Notes: generated from the letters alone by a model not told the origin. Shown: positions 13,346 to 27,336, counted from the first letter of the stretch. The stretch: 64,000 bases of DNA from Baylisascaris procyonis (GCA_037389465.1 JAZARR010000187.1:186001-250000); one strand, 5' to 3'. Numbers and translations: made by a program.

Positions 13346-16300
13346 GAGCAATATTATATTATTTGCCTCTAAGAAAGATATGAATTGAAACGCTGACCTC
13401 AGGCGCCATTGAGCCGTGCAATCTCTCCAAAATGAGCACCTTCACACGATCACTAAGTCCATAATACCGCGTACCAGTGAGATCAATCTTTGAATTCGGT
13501 CTCATCTCTCGTAAACATAAAACCAGCAGACGATTCAATTTGTATCTGAAACATGAAACCTCTTAAAGTAGCTTATTTCATTTTGTCTACAAAAATTAAT
13601 TCATACAATCTTCTATATTAATGGCTCAGTTATGACGAACTAATTGTTATTCATAATGTTCGTTCTTTTCATATTATCGAACAAAAATGCACAAATATAT
13701 TTTTGATCCATAAAAACAAATTATTTAAAAAAATGGAAATTTTGTGGTCACAATCGTTATCACTTAGCGTCAGATGTGTCAGCTGTCAATCAAGCATTGA
13801 TTAATGCACTAATCGAGTAAAAGATGGAAGCAAAATGAGAAAGTTATACACCTAACCACAACAAGATATTTGAAGACACTATTAGTCAACACATTTGCAT
13901 ATATGCTTCTTTAGATGGTTTCTTTATAATAATTGCTGCAGAAAAAAGGTCGATAAGAAATGCCGCCATCCACAGATATCCCTCTACTGCATTCAAATAT
14001 CTACATTAGCATAATGCCCTTCTTTTAACTTAATTCTTCACCTTAGTCCACCGAATCCGATGCTCACTTAAGAGTGTTACTTAACTTTTGCATTCCTTCT
14101 ATGTCATTACTTTCAATCATCGATGCCTTACGATCTTTACTAATCTTCCAAAGAAATGGCAATCGAGAGCGACTAAAACAGTACAAGAAGCGCACTACTA
14201 CTTACCTCCATGGTAAAAAATGTGCCCTAAAAGCCTTTCCTGTCCCTTCCAGTGTAGAAAGCGCAAGAAAACCAATTCTCTTACTTAACGAATTGATGAC
14301 ACTCTGCTAGCTCTCTCCTGCAAGTCCTATTTCTCTTTCCCTACCCGAATAATAAATTAACAACAGGTAAACTTTATTTCTCCATCCGGACGCTATATCG
14401 AAATGAGGAAGAAGAAGAAAAAGGAAAAATAACGGCAAACAAACCTGTCAGCTAACCAAACCTTCTCAAGAAACGGTAATCGATGATTGACGAGAAAGCA
14501 CTCACATCGATGTAAGAGTCCTTCCATCTAAAAATAATAACAAAATATTTATGCACTCTTATAAATCCAACAATTCGATGACATAAATATTTCTTCAAAT
14601 CACTATGATTATCCCGTTGAATAATCGCAGTACATTATTGTCTCATTTTTCAAGTCATTATCTCTTCAAATCATTATCTCATTTTTCAAGATCTATGCAA
14701 TTTCCATCGGTCAGAATGTGTGGAGTGTAATATTCTCAAGCAATCATAACATGTGGATAAGAGGCCATACTTCCATAATAAAAATGAATACTCTGAGGAG
14801 ATCAACCAAAGGATGAGCATAAACAAAAATAACCGCAAATGTCATCTTATAGATGAATTTAATTTAGAGGATACATTAAATGGCTCATTTAATATCATAT
14901 TATGCAGAATAACTTTAATGAACAGAATGTTCCCATATTTGTCTAATGATGGCAAACGAACATCTGAACGAGTGCTAGTAAAAGAGTATTGCTGCACATT
15001 GTTCGCCTCTAATATTATCACAAATTTACATATGAATGAACAGAACATCTAAATTTACATATGAATGAGTATAACAGTGAATGAGTATAACAGCTCTAAC
15101 TTACAATCTCACACAAAAAATACATCCAACCGAATAAAATAACCTGATAGTCGAACGCTAGAGGTAGAAGTATGTGGACAGATTGATCATCCACCTCCTT
15201 GTATGTCGGATGAATACATTGAAGCATTTCGAGAACATGATCGTATTGCACATTTGCGAGAATCAGTTCTCGATCAGGACATTCTACACACCACGCCCTT
15301 AAATTATTTCATTCAATTTAAAGTTATTTTTACCTCCAATTAAAATTGCCCCCTAATATACTGTATAATTAATATTAATATTGCTGAATTTCTTTTCGAA
15401 AAATAATTTATATATTTATACGACATTTGCAACAGCGATTCTCACGATTTTTCAAGCTCCGGAGCGTGAGCTGAGCTCAGCATATACCAGAAAAAAATCA
15501 ATGAACCGGCAAGGAAAAAAGATCCGCCAGATTCTCAAGACCCAATGAAAACTCGAAACTCAAGCTCCCTCAAAAAAATTCTGGACAAATGATACAAAGA
15601 AACAGCACCAACGAGCCTTTAAGGGTACGAATTATCTCTTGCTCCTATATTTCTGAAGCAAACTTTCTTTTTCTTTGAAAAAGACGATGACTAAATTATT
15701 GTAAGATCATGGATGTGAGAATCAAGAAAAAGGATGAAGCCCTTTCCATAATTTGGATCCCAAATAGCTTGTTTTGAGCAACAAAAAGGGAAATTAACTA
15801 AAATCAGGAGATACTAAGCTTCTGTCTCGCAGCAATAACCTCACCTTTTTACCTCTCTACTCATTTTGACTCCTTCCACTCCTGAGCCACCTTACATTTA
15901 GTAAAAGTGCAAATAACTTTGCAGCATTCCAGGCAAAAGATTTAGCTCTATACATAGCTCTCGAAAAAAGACCGATGACGACCTATATTACTTCACAATG
16001 AAACTGTCACTTCTCGCAAGCTCTCCATTTAAAAATCGCCTCATGAATTCAAATGATAAGCAATCCGCTAGTAGTTTTCAAATGATAGTCCCGATGAAAC
16101 AATATGTGAATAATTTTTTGCATAACACAATTTGGAATAACACTTTGCCATTAAAGCAATAAAAATTTGAAAATAAATAAACGAATGAAGATGCTCTACA
16201 TATATTGTGCTGGCCGCATGAATTCTACATTATTTCTCATCTATTTCATTATATACTTCACTTTGTAAGCTATTCACCATCTACTTTACATGTGCCCAGC

Positions 16301-16961
16301 TCTTCGTTGCATTTTCACTATTCTATTGTTTCACTCAGGATGAAAATGCAAATCTCGAATCAAATAACTTTTCATTGAAACATATTTTAGCTCAGAGAAT
16401 CCGATAGTGAAATTTCAGTGAATTTCTAAGAATTCTTGATTCCACTAAGCTCGAATCACCGTTAAGTAAACTCTGGATGTTTATCGATGCTGCAGAAATA
16501 GGTTTTGAGGCTATAGCATGTGCTGAATAATTAGTAATTCCAAAACTTGGTGCATTAAAGCATGATATATTATCATCTTTCAACTTTCATTGCCCATTGC
16601 CTTCATGTGTTTTTTGCAACGGAAACACAAACAGAGCAACGATTTTCCAATGAATCTGAACGTGAATTGTTATTGTGAATATCCCTCTGTGAGGAATAAA
16701 TCTCGAGAATGCCCAATTCTTAAAAATGTCGGATAACATTTCTATTAAACTATCGTGAACATCACTCTCTCTCATCTCACCTCAATAATTAAATTATAAA
16801 AAAAAACGATACCTGAGTACTGGTGACCAAACAGATATATAATGTTCGTCAACATAAAGCCTCTTCCCATCGACCAATAACGGTCGCGTTCGTTGACCGT
16901 CTGGGCGCGTGAAATCAATTACCACCTCTATACATGAACTTGCCGCGATATATTTATCCAT
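6339..16961 (-). CDS. Double BTB-domain protein (ten exons)
   Basis: Exons joined by phase (minus strand): 16961-16813, 15297-15144, 14527-14445, 13545-13398, 12346-12209, 10015-9907, 8580-8483, 8040-7920, 6610-6517, 6456-6339, stop TGA at 6341-6339. All junctions use GT-AG and keep frame, giving 403 aa from ATG 16961. Residues about 8-105 form a first BTB module with the typical [20 protein letters not shown] turn, a helix LEMLQCIHP, then a BACK-like helical tail ([21 protein letters not shown]). Residues about 189-285 repeat this order: [54 protein letters not shown] proteins act as Cullin-3 adaptors or scaffolds; which applies here is unknown. The acceptor ATTTTAG lies six bases before the ATG, so the start may be trans-spliced or may join an upstream exon (see 29238-29306). 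The last intron is only 60 bp. Confidence 0.75.
10069..10382. repeat. 28-bp minisatellite, about 11 units
   Basis: The unit is gcgccccaaaagttacccac plus cataattt, repeated about eleven times with single-base variants (gcgccct, gcgtccc, aaaagctacctgcc). It lies in the fifth intron of the double-BTB gene. A second block follows at 10899-11017. Confidence 0.95.
10486..11242. repeat. Compound rearranged repeat: duplicated minisatellite, inverted 31-mer and three (TA)n arrays
   Basis: Reading left to right: a 31-mer at 10486-10516 whose reverse complement recurs at 11038-11068 and 11161-11191; a 17-mer (atcatgaactctatgcc) at 10629-10645 that recurs at 11019-11035; (TA)n at about 10842-10892; a 119-bp block at 10899-11017 that looks identical to 10210-10328 of the minisatellite; and (TA)n arrays at about 11068-11157 and 11191-11242, each preceded by the same 31-mer. 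All of it lies in one intron of the double-BTB gene. Long frames here encode only Ile-Tyr runs. Confidence 0.9.
13261..13340. repeat. (TA)n microsatellite
   Basis: About 40 uninterrupted TA units in intron 4 of the double-BTB gene, ending some 58 bp from the donor of exon 13545-13398. Confidence 0.97.
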
Positions 16962-18799
16962 TTCATTCTAAAATTATGCAAATTTTACGAATTACTGCAG
17001 TAATAGCGCAGTATAAAACTATTGCGAAAACGGTCTTTTAGCATTAAAGAAAATGAAATGAAATAAATAAAAATAAACAAAATATTTAGATAGCTATAAA
17101 CATTAAAAGTGCTTAACAGTTCAACTCTCCTTGACGTTCTACTTTCATGGTCTCTCAATTAGTATTAAAATAAGTGGAAAATGCGTTAGAGTTTTTGCAT
17201 TTTTGAGCATTTGCGAGAAAAAAAAGGTTTGCGCTTTTGCACTACCCTTCAGCACGGGAAAAATTTTAACGAATTATTAGCAAATAATAAAATCCGCATA
17301 ACTCGACATTTTCCAATTTTATCATAAAATTCCTAAAAAAGGATAGAATTCCTTAAAAAAGGATTCGTTTGTGATATGCGACTAACACAAGTTTAGAATC
17401 CGACATTCATGGAACTTATAAAAATTTATTAGGGACCTCCAAATATCTACAACTGCATAAAATATTGATGAATGAGCATTCTATAGCACGCGTTATACCA
17501 AGTTTGTCTCGTAGCTCTATTATCAGTAATTGGTAACACACAAGTATGTGTATACTCAAAGAAAAGATAGTGCGGTAATACGCTTTTGCATGCATAAAGT
17601 TGAAAATGCACATAAAACGAATACTTTATATCGACTTTGAACGAGTGGATGAATAAAAATACCTATAGACTAGTTAGCACCGTTTATTATCAGCTGGCAA
17701 TTTGTAAAATTAATGCACTGAGGAAAACTATAGAAGCCTATACCGCATCAACCAGGCTTAGAGCTAATAGTCAGCCATCAGAACGAGGAGTGGAGAGGCG
17801 AGTGGCGGTGGGAAGGGGTAGAAGGGGATGAAGAAATGAGAAGGAATCGAAGAATCCAAGAAAGCCAGGAGAACAGCATGTTCCAGCGTTTAAGAGCAGA
17901 CCATTTGTACTTCCATTCATTAATTTAAGTTAACTTTACTTTTGGTGATGTAAAGCAATAAACAAAAATGGAAGCAATGATAACAGAAAGTAAATGCAAT
18001 TACTAGCCTCACAAAGCAATAACAACGTTTCAACGAAATTCTTGCGCTCGCATTCAGAGAAATGAGCACAATTTTATTGAATAAGCTTGCCGAAGGTTAC
18101 TACAAAAATTCAGAATTTGGCCAGGATTATACTAAATGAAATGAAGGATAGAGACCGAAATAGCCCAAGCCAAATGGCTCATTTCCAACAGAACTCTATT
18201 ATACAGTGACCGTTTAAACCATTTAATAGGTAAAGCAATTAATAAGGTAGCTAGTTTATATACGAAGAAAAAGGCGGTGTTGGAGGTTGCGCAAGTTGGG
18301 TTAACGAATATAGCAATGTAGTTAGGGATTTGTTGAACATGATCAGGGTCAAAGAGGTGATAGCTTCCTCAAAGAAAAAGACGAAAATGTTCTAAAGAAC
18401 CGCTAATCTCAATGCAACAGTCGAATAATGTACAATCAGTAGGGCACAGAACAATTAAATAAAATTAACGAATAAGAGAGATGCCTCGAATTGCTCGAGG
18501 TAGCCTGATTTGAGGCTTAATTTTACACAACACAGCTATACTTTCAAAGAAATTCATCGATGAAGAATCCCATAAAAATAACTGAATCATGCCATAGGGA
18601 GCACACGAAAAATCCATCAATTCCTTAGACGTATCCGCAGCTGAAAGCGGAAGCAGTGAACACAACTATTTTTTGGACAACATTGTCGGTACAACATACA
18701 CCATTAACCTCTATATTAGCCAAAAATAAGTGATGCAAACCAAACACCTATCAATCCCGCAACGACCACTGCAGGATCTTATGCGAATGAAACTCGTTC

Positions 18800-18960
18800 T
18801 GAGATAATCGTACATCGCAGCACAAAATTCCCTGTCATCATACATTGCAGCACAAAATTCCTTGTCATCGTACACATACATTGCAGCACACACATACATT
18901 GCAGCACAAAATTCCTTGTCATCGTACACATACATTGCAGCACAAAATTCCTTGTCAACG
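18800..18960. repeat. Imperfect tandem repeat, unit about 22-36 bp
   Basis: The core acattgcagcacaaaattcc followed by ttgtcatcgtacac recurs four to five times with length variation. The minus strand is open through it and would read repeats of DKEFCAAMYVYD, but no splice or start context supports a gene. Confidence 0.85.
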
Positions 18961-21170
18961 AATCGACCAGCTGTCACTTATTTAAAATATTGCAACGCGT
19001 CAATCAGATGAACCAGCCGGATGGAAATAACAAGTTGTGCATATAAATGGCACAAAAAATTGAATCTATCTTCATTCGATTCCCCTTTCATAGCATTTGG
19101 GTAAGAAAATTTTTTTGCTTGATGTTCAATCAAGAATTTCCTTTAGGTCTTGGATGTGAGCGCAGAATTCCTTACTTCTTCCCCGAAAGTCATATCTGAA
19201 GGAGAAAAACAAAAGATTATCCTTCCTCCTACTCAATACTGCTCCGGTTTCAGCTCCTCTGGCACTTTTCTTCAATTGTCTTTCTGCAGAACGACTCCCA
19301 ACAAAACGTATTAAGGAAATAAGATTTTTTTGAAAGTATTCCACCGCGGTAAACGTTGAAGACTAAATTCTGGCTTCTTTTACCAAAAAAAAATACTAAA
19401 AGCCAAACAAAGTATACTAAATACTAGAAGCCAAACAAATAAAAAATTAAACGTAACAACAACCATCTGCTAAGGAAACTAATAGCAGTGAAACACTTCG
19501 AAATGAGTGTTCATTAACGAGAATGCGGTGCTTCTTTGAATTAGCATGCAAGCAATACAAATTCCCTTGAGTATGCTTGAATTCGATCAATTAGATTCTC
19601 TACTGGAAAGTATTCGTAAATTTTAATGCAAATGGTACTCATTCAGATGCTGAAAAACGTCCTCAACACTCTTCGCCCTCTTCTCCCTTCCTCTCCCCAC
19701 TTCTTTCGTCTCATCCCAAAAAAATTAAAACTTTGCAACTCTGTTAATTCAAGGTTTCTTAGGTAAATTTCGAATACGAAAGAATCAGAGATAAACCAAT
19801 AAAATAACACGAAGAGATGAGGGGAATAAGCCATGCCGAACAATACCATATCAGTGAAAATAACGTCAATGTGTAACGAGATTCGATTGAGATTTTACAT
19901 CTAAACAGAGACATGAGCGCGAGGAAAAAATTTGTACAAACAGTATGCCTGTTCCCTTTCCCCTCCCCTCTTACGACCTTCCCTGACTCCATCCATGTTC
20001 GAATATTTCTAGAGATCTGAGAATACAGAATATAAATTCACCTAATACCTTCTTGAATAAGTCTGTTGCTTTCTTTTGCGTTAAGACTTACTAGATGATT
20101 ATATAGGTAGTCAACTTATGAGTGCCTTATTTCTTTCATTCCCCATGAAAATGAAACATTACAACGATAAAAGATTTTCACTACCTACTAGCTTTTAATG
20201 CAATTTTAGTATGCTTTTTCCCAGGAAATCAGTAGAATTTTTCTTAAAAGCATTTTGGTGTGCTAGCTGTCTATCACGTTGCTCTCGTTATCGCTAAACG
20301 AACATGACATCATCGGAATGTTGACCATTTTGCCTCTGAAGAAAGTCCAACTAGGAAGATTCAAACAGCCTTTTAACTTTTAAGATGCATCAATAAAATC
20401 GCTCATATTTCTTGATAATAAATGAGAACAACGATTACAATAAGATAAAGCCTATTCGAGTAACACTTAAAATAGAGTCTTGTCGGCTACCAATTTAAGT
20501 AAATAATCCAGTCCAGTAGCATTTTCATTAATCCGACAATTAAACAAGACGTGAAACAAGTAGAAAAGCATGGCAAACTAGGTGAAAGAATATAGCGCTT
20601 CTATAACTCCGCTCCTCACATGCACCAACCTTAAAAAGTACGGTCAAAAAATAGAACAGTGGACATATTTCGGCCGAATTGATCATTCACCGGTTTTTTT
20701 CGGATTCTACAAGGTGAAAATACGCTTCGACTGATCGTCAAATAAGTGTCAATTCGTAGGTATTTTGAATATCACAGATTCCTTTAGAAATTATTCGACC
20801 ATATTGAAATGATGCACAAGGTTAAATATTAAATATGCAAATTTCGTGGCTTCGTTTTAACCGGATCATAAGGTGAAACTATCGAGCAGCCAGCCAGAGA
20901 TACATATACATATGCAAAGTTATGAAGTTATTATATTTTGCACTTTCCAAACGCAAATTTGCAAAAGAATCCATAAAGAAATGTTTCTTAAGCATTCCCC
21001 TATGCAAATGCGCTCAGCTCAAAATTAGCTTTTGAATTACACTTATTTGATTGCATGAGAAAACGCACATTTATATTTTATGTCATGTTTAACTGTCAAT
21101 AACTTCCAAGCAGTGAATAGTTATCGCTAATTAAATAAAGCAATCGTCGAATCAATAGCGATGATACGTT

Positions 21171-21243
21171 TAGTGAACAATCGAACGACTATCAACCTCT
21201 AGTGAACAATCGAACGACTATCAACCTCTAGTGGACAATCGAA
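21171..21243. repeat. 29-bp tandem repeat, 2.5 copies
   Basis: The unit begins tagtgaacaatcgaacgact, with starts at 21171, 21200 and 21229. The last copy is partial and has one change (gtggac). Confidence 0.9.
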
Positions 21244-22255
21244 TATGATGGCGAAGTAGTATAGTCTACACCTAATAGGCATTCACAAATACTACAAAAT
21301 ACTAATGGTCTAGGATGGAGGTTTGTATTGCGAACAAGCTTTCGACTTCACTCCATATTCGACACCTCTGACCAAGTACCGACCTGCTTCCAAGAATTTG
21401 CAGCTTACAGGCAGAGAGGAAACCAATCTTAATTTCGTGACTGAGGCTCGAAAAATTAGAAACAACGAAGGTTTCGTATTACTTGGCCATTAGACGTCAT
21501 CCAGCCGAACAATACAGCCTGATAATAAATGCTAACATCCGTTTGCAGTATATCGAATAGTAGCGCATACATTAAGAATTTCACCACTTTTGATTTTCCA
21601 CTTTAGCTGAAAATACACCAATTTGGAAACGACCTAATACCTTCTTTCGTTTAGGTTCACTTCCTATCATATCAGCTCGTTGCCTATGGAAAAAAAGCAC
21701 TGCAAAAAAACGATACGTTACCAAACCGCTGCATTTTTGAATGGCGCAATCTTTCCGGCATTTCTAACAACAGCAAATAACAACTACATCCCTGAATGTT
21801 CTCATAATTGCCCAAGATGAAAGCCACTATATCCACTAAAATATGCCTTTTAAACGTCCCTTTTAAAATAAACATCACTTTTTAAACGTTATTTCGTTTT
21901 AGGAATTGTCGATCCTATCTACTTCACCTCGAATACATATACGCCTCATGAATAGACAGAAATCGAATTAATTTAACTAATGTATCAGTAATGAAATTAG
22001 AAAACAGCTAACAAAACAATGAAATTGCGTTTAGAGGAAATAAAATCAAATATGAAACGTACATATCTTGTGCTATCAAAATGAGTATCGAAATAACATA
22101 AAACGAGGGAATTAAAATAAAACACCTTCAAGTTGGACTTTAAATATTAAACTTTCCATACGACTCACAACGGTAATCAGACGAGATGCTGAACGACAAA
22201 ATCAGACGAGTAATCAGACGAACTAACTTCCCGAACAGATAAAGACACAATGGCA

Positions 22256-22260
<5 letters not shown>

Positions 22261-22306
<46 letters not shown>

Positions 22307-22317
22307 GCATGCATGCG
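22261..22317. repeat. (TA)n array running into a cgcatgcatgcg palindrome
   Basis: TA units at 22261-22305 run straight into a perfect 12-bp palindrome at 22306-22317 and then gtgcac. The whole tract alternates purine and pyrimidine, so it could adopt cruciform or Z-type structures. Confidence 0.9.
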
Positions 22318-24107
22318 TGCACATATCAGGCGCAACCGTAGGTGCTTCCAAAGCAACGTAGGACTGAAGGCTTTTATCGACAAATAGTTCCTCTCAGGCT
22401 GAACCTTTTGTAAAGTGATAGACGTTTTCTTGCCCCTCTCGATGAACTCTTTTGAGCAATTCCTAACGTTGTAGTAAAAGCAACGTCTCATCGTTACCTT
22501 TTTTTCTGAAGCTACCATACATGAGCACCTTCCCTCTCCTCTTGTCCTTCCCTCCCCCCCCCCCTCTCCACTCTTCTTTGCCTAGTTTTAGGTAACTAAG
22601 ATGATTCTAGAGTTCAACTTTGTTCCTCTCGAAGCAAAAGTGACTAGTGTTCTCTATCAAAACTATAAAAGTAAAAAGTGCATCGACGTATCTGACCAAT
22701 TGGTGAAATTCAAGTTTTTAAAAGGGAACACGCAAATTTCGAAAACTGGCACACAAATCTAATTTTCTAGAACTAAAAAAAAAATGTTTGAGATGAAATG
22801 CAAGTAAACCGAGCAGAAACTTTTGTTGAAGCAAGCGAAACGAACCTTAGATAAGTAGATTGAAGACATCTAATTCCTGACCTAAACGACTATCGTTTGT
22901 AACGCGAATTTTCGTTTTACATTAATAAGACTACTGTATTTTACTGAATCACCGTTCGTTTTCGTTATTTCGACCGCTCCCAAAAATAAAAATGCTATAT
23001 TTCCTGACTATTGTATCACCGCAAAATACTACAAGGATTAAATAAAGCAATACGACAACGCGGTGTATATTCAAATACAAGTTGAGAATATGTGACAATA
23101 CTATCGTCACATTTCAATATCTCTATCAATATTAAGCGTTTTCTAGGTTGTTTTATTGCTCAATTGCAAGAACAATTTGGAATTAACTATACAAGAAATA
23201 TATTTTTACTAAACATTTCGAATTTATAACGAAACATTTATCGAGAGAAAAAAATTTGGATTAATAAAATTGCCAATTTATAGTTTCAATAAATATTCAG
23301 CATTAAAATATCATTGCATTTTTTATTTTCATCAACGATTTAATAAGCACTGAGAGCATAATATTAAAAGCCTTTCCATGTATGTTATAACCTTATTTTC
23401 TAAAATTTTACAGTTTCGTATATGAATTGCAATATTTGTGACAATCGTCATCTTCATGACGATTTGTAAATTCATTAAACCATCATTTTCCTTCCTTAAA
23501 ATCCTGTCCCTTTTTGTGAGAACTACATACGCCCCCCCCCTGACCCGTTCTAAAAACCTTTATGATGTCATCTTACTCTACTCCATATACTTAGAAATGA
23601 GCAAAGCGCAATGACAACGAATCACAAATTAATAAAGAAACGAAAAGAAAATAACAAATAAAAAGCAGTTCTATTAATATAGTCGACCGAAAAAAAAAGG
23701 TTTTCGCTATTTTCTTAGCGATACGCGAATGTTTTATTTTGCACTATTTGAGTAACTATAATCCTATAAGTGAATGAAACGCATCATAACAGTAATGTCA
23801 CATATAACGCTTCAATCAGTTAAAATGCTTTCGTCTAGTCCTTACCATTTGTTATATAAATAAATAATAATCCCTGCAAAGTGGTGATCTTATTATACCA
23901 TGCTTAGCGCTATACTGACACTTTCTAAACGGCACTGCAACAGCGACATGGGTAATACTGCCCACCCAGAAAAGTACACGTTAGGCAATACTTCCTGACG
24001 ACTAATATCGTTTGAAAAGAAATTTTTATGTTCCATGTACCTATAACATCCGACTTTTCTATCACTTATACGTCAGCTAAGAGTGCAATTCTCAACAAAG
24101 ACACCTA

Positions 24108-24133
24108 GACACTTGCGCCGCGGCGCAAGTGTC
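24108..24133. repeat. Perfect 26-bp GC-rich palindrome
   Basis: The arm gacacttgcgcc is followed by the central gc and its exact reverse complement, with no loop. The centre (cgccgcggcg) is a GC island in AT-rich surroundings and is followed by an unusually GC-rich stretch to about 24260. It could be a terminal or internal end of a small nonautonomous element, or a protein-binding site; no matching second copy was seen in the window. Confidence 0.9.
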
Positions 24134-27100
24134 CCATCATGGAAATCGGCAAGCACTCGTGATGGTGAATATTGCAGCGTTCCACACTCCATTAAAGGAC
24201 TAGAGCGCGTAACGCACCGCGATTGCAATGGGGTGGCCGAGATAATGGCTGCAGTATGAAAGCAGAAATAAGACTAGCCCAGATGCGTGTGCGCGGCTAT
24301 GTATGTATGCTAGTTCTGATCAATATACGCAGCACTCAACATTCAGTTAACTTCAGAATCACTGAGTACATGTCCCCCCCAATACGTTCATATCTATGTT
24401 ATTATCACTCCTATTAAGCTCGCCGCCACCGTAATCCGATCAAATAAAAACGCATCGATCAGAATCTCTTTAGCGATTGCAATCGCACTAAGTGATGCGA
24501 TCTTGTTGGATATTAGAAAATTCATCACATTACCGTTCTATATTCCTTTCATCACTAAATTTAAGCGTAAACGTTGATTGAGATCAATGAAAGTTCGAAA
24601 AGCTATTTTCATTTTATTCAGATGATATACTTGAAATATAAGATTTGAATACAGTCCATTAAGTTAGAGAAAAGGATAAAATCGGATATTATTAAGCATT
24701 CATTTCATGCAAATTCTATATAAAGTGATACTGAAACCTCAAATAGAATGCCATCAGGCTGCGTAGATTGCCTTGTAAAAGTTAAAACGATAGAGACTAG
24801 GATCGTTCAAACATTATAAATAAACATAACATTTACAGCATGTTATAAGGAAGACATACGGCATAATAACACACTGAAAGAAGGAAAAAAACATGACAGA
24901 AATGAAGATGCAACAAGATTAGACAATAGAAGCCAGATCCTCTGTGTCCTTATAAGTGCCTACCTTCGTTTACAGGCATTTGTTGGAGTTGACCTTATGA
25001 ACAATCTCGTGTTCCAAATATAAACCCTCTTGGAATATAAGCCACTCAAGGATCAAAAAACAGGCGCTCTCTATGAAATTAACCTTTAAAATAAGCTTCT
25101 TCCCATTCGTCTTAGGGAACTTTAGACCTCACATTATTTTCTGGTAAGATTTTTAAATAAATACAATCTGCAGTTCATATCTTCCTTGTAAATCATATTC
25201 ACACATTGCACATTCACATCACAAAAGAAGTGAACACACTATAAACCTCCTACATAATAGGGGGGCTATAGAAGAGAGACGAAATGGACGATCTACTTCG
25301 TGTATAAACGAACTGCTGCTACAGTGGAAAGACAGTGGAAACGATATAACAATTCGTTGTCATTTTGTTATCTAGCCGCTGAAGACGTTATTTTAACGGT
25401 GAAACATAGATATATGTTACCGTAGATACCGTAGATATGTTACGGTTACCATAGATATATGCCACTTAGATGTTGTATATAAATTTCGTTCATTAAAAAA
25501 AATGTTATTGTAATAAATATAGATTTCGATTAGAGAGGACAATTATTTCTGCTTCGATTGTTTTGTAAGTTAAAAAGAGAATTTAAAATCTCCTTAAATC
25601 ATCGATAAATTTTATTATTAGGAGGGTTTTTTATCGCGAGGGCACCAAGAATCCGTCAATGTGAAATCTGGCGAGAGATTTGCGGATTTTTGAAATCCTT
25701 CATTTCAATTCGACGATTGGGACATTACAAGTATATTCGAATGAAAAGCTTTGCTATCGCTGAGCATAGATGGAGATTTCTGCAATTCAAACAATTTTAA
25801 TTTGATTCGATGAGAAGAGAAGGGAGGATTAATAAAGTGAAAGAAAAAAACCGCTTACAAAAGATAAAAAAAGATGAATAAATTCACAGAAAAGAAGATT
25901 TCTGGTAATAAAAAAAACCTTTAAAACAATAAATGACTTTTGAAATAAGTAATTTTAGATTGAAAAGAATAATAAACACCGCAAAAATAACATTAAAAAC
26001 GTGATTTAAAAAAAAAAACAAATCGAAGAAAAAACTTTCAAATAGTGAACATCTAATGATAGGAATGCTTATGCTAGCATTCCTTCTAAACATTGTACCA
26101 CATATAGAGACTATCACTGTTAATCTAGAGATTAACACTTCATATAATCGCCTATTGCACATTACCAAAGAGATCTCACCACTGCTAAATCGTCCCTGAC
26201 TAAAAAGTTTCTCTCAATATTCCTTCAAACATCTCCTTCCGCCTTTTCATCGTTAGGTGATCTTTCGAAATCCACACCTACAGCAATTTCAAAACCCACA
26301 TACCTATGAATTTTATTTCAGCTATACTTGCTATACTCTATTTACGTGCAAATTATAAGTCCATAAATATGTTACAGTATAACCGAAATTGTTTTCGTTT
26401 CATAACTGGATTGTGTGCACAATTTATGATTCCACATCAACTCATTTCCACTGTATAAACGAAATCCTTTCCAATAAGCCTATAAAAAATTCCTTGGAAT
26501 TTGAACAGTCATAACAGCAACTTTGCATTCCACTTATCTCACAGGCTCATAATCGACGAACTAAGAGCGAATTATGCAGAATAATTTTTCCATATATTCA
26601 TCTACTCACACAAAACAAACGTATCAAAAATTCTTTTTTGTGATGATCTGAACGGTGCGAATAAAATACCTAATCCTAACGACACGCACTCTAATCACTA
26701 GATATTGCGATTTCAGTTTTAATCGCTCCACGCTGATACTATCAGAGAGACAAGGATGAGTATAAAAATAGGGAATTGCCAGATACCAATTCCCATAATC
26801 AGCTTCCGGCAAGCAAACTTACAAAAGAAAATGGAAAATTCAAAGAAGCAACTATTATACTGCAGCTGCGCATTAAGAGTGACGCTTTTTCTCTTGCACT
26901 AACCTAGTTCTCGAGGACTTCTTCACCTTGAAGTATGCTATGCTCTACTTCACTAATAATGTTCGAAAGACGTTCATGTGATCATAGAGTGGCTGAATTC
27001 GGCTTGAATGGTATCGATAATGCGATACGTTTGAAAACCATCTTGAATAAGGCGAATTATAGTAGTTTTGAGAAATTTTACTTAAATATTTTCTAAACAG

Positions 27101-27336
27101 GGATTCAATCTATATCACATATAGCCGGCTATCAGCGCAAATGACTTCTTGTAAGCGCACACATGTGTTCCACATGAGCCACTACGCCCCTTATTCGATT
27201 TCCAGCCTCGTCTTTTCATTCACCCTTTTTTCCTAACTTCGTATATATTTTCGTATTATACTATGCCATCAACCAAATTTGTATGATGGGAATATGGTAG
27301 ATCTTCTGCCTTTTCTCCTCATCCCCTCTACCCCCT

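Noticed and set aside
22140..22518. Minus-strand ORFs of 60 and 113 codons
   Set aside because: Both cross the (TA)n array at 22261-22305 and have no splice or homology support.
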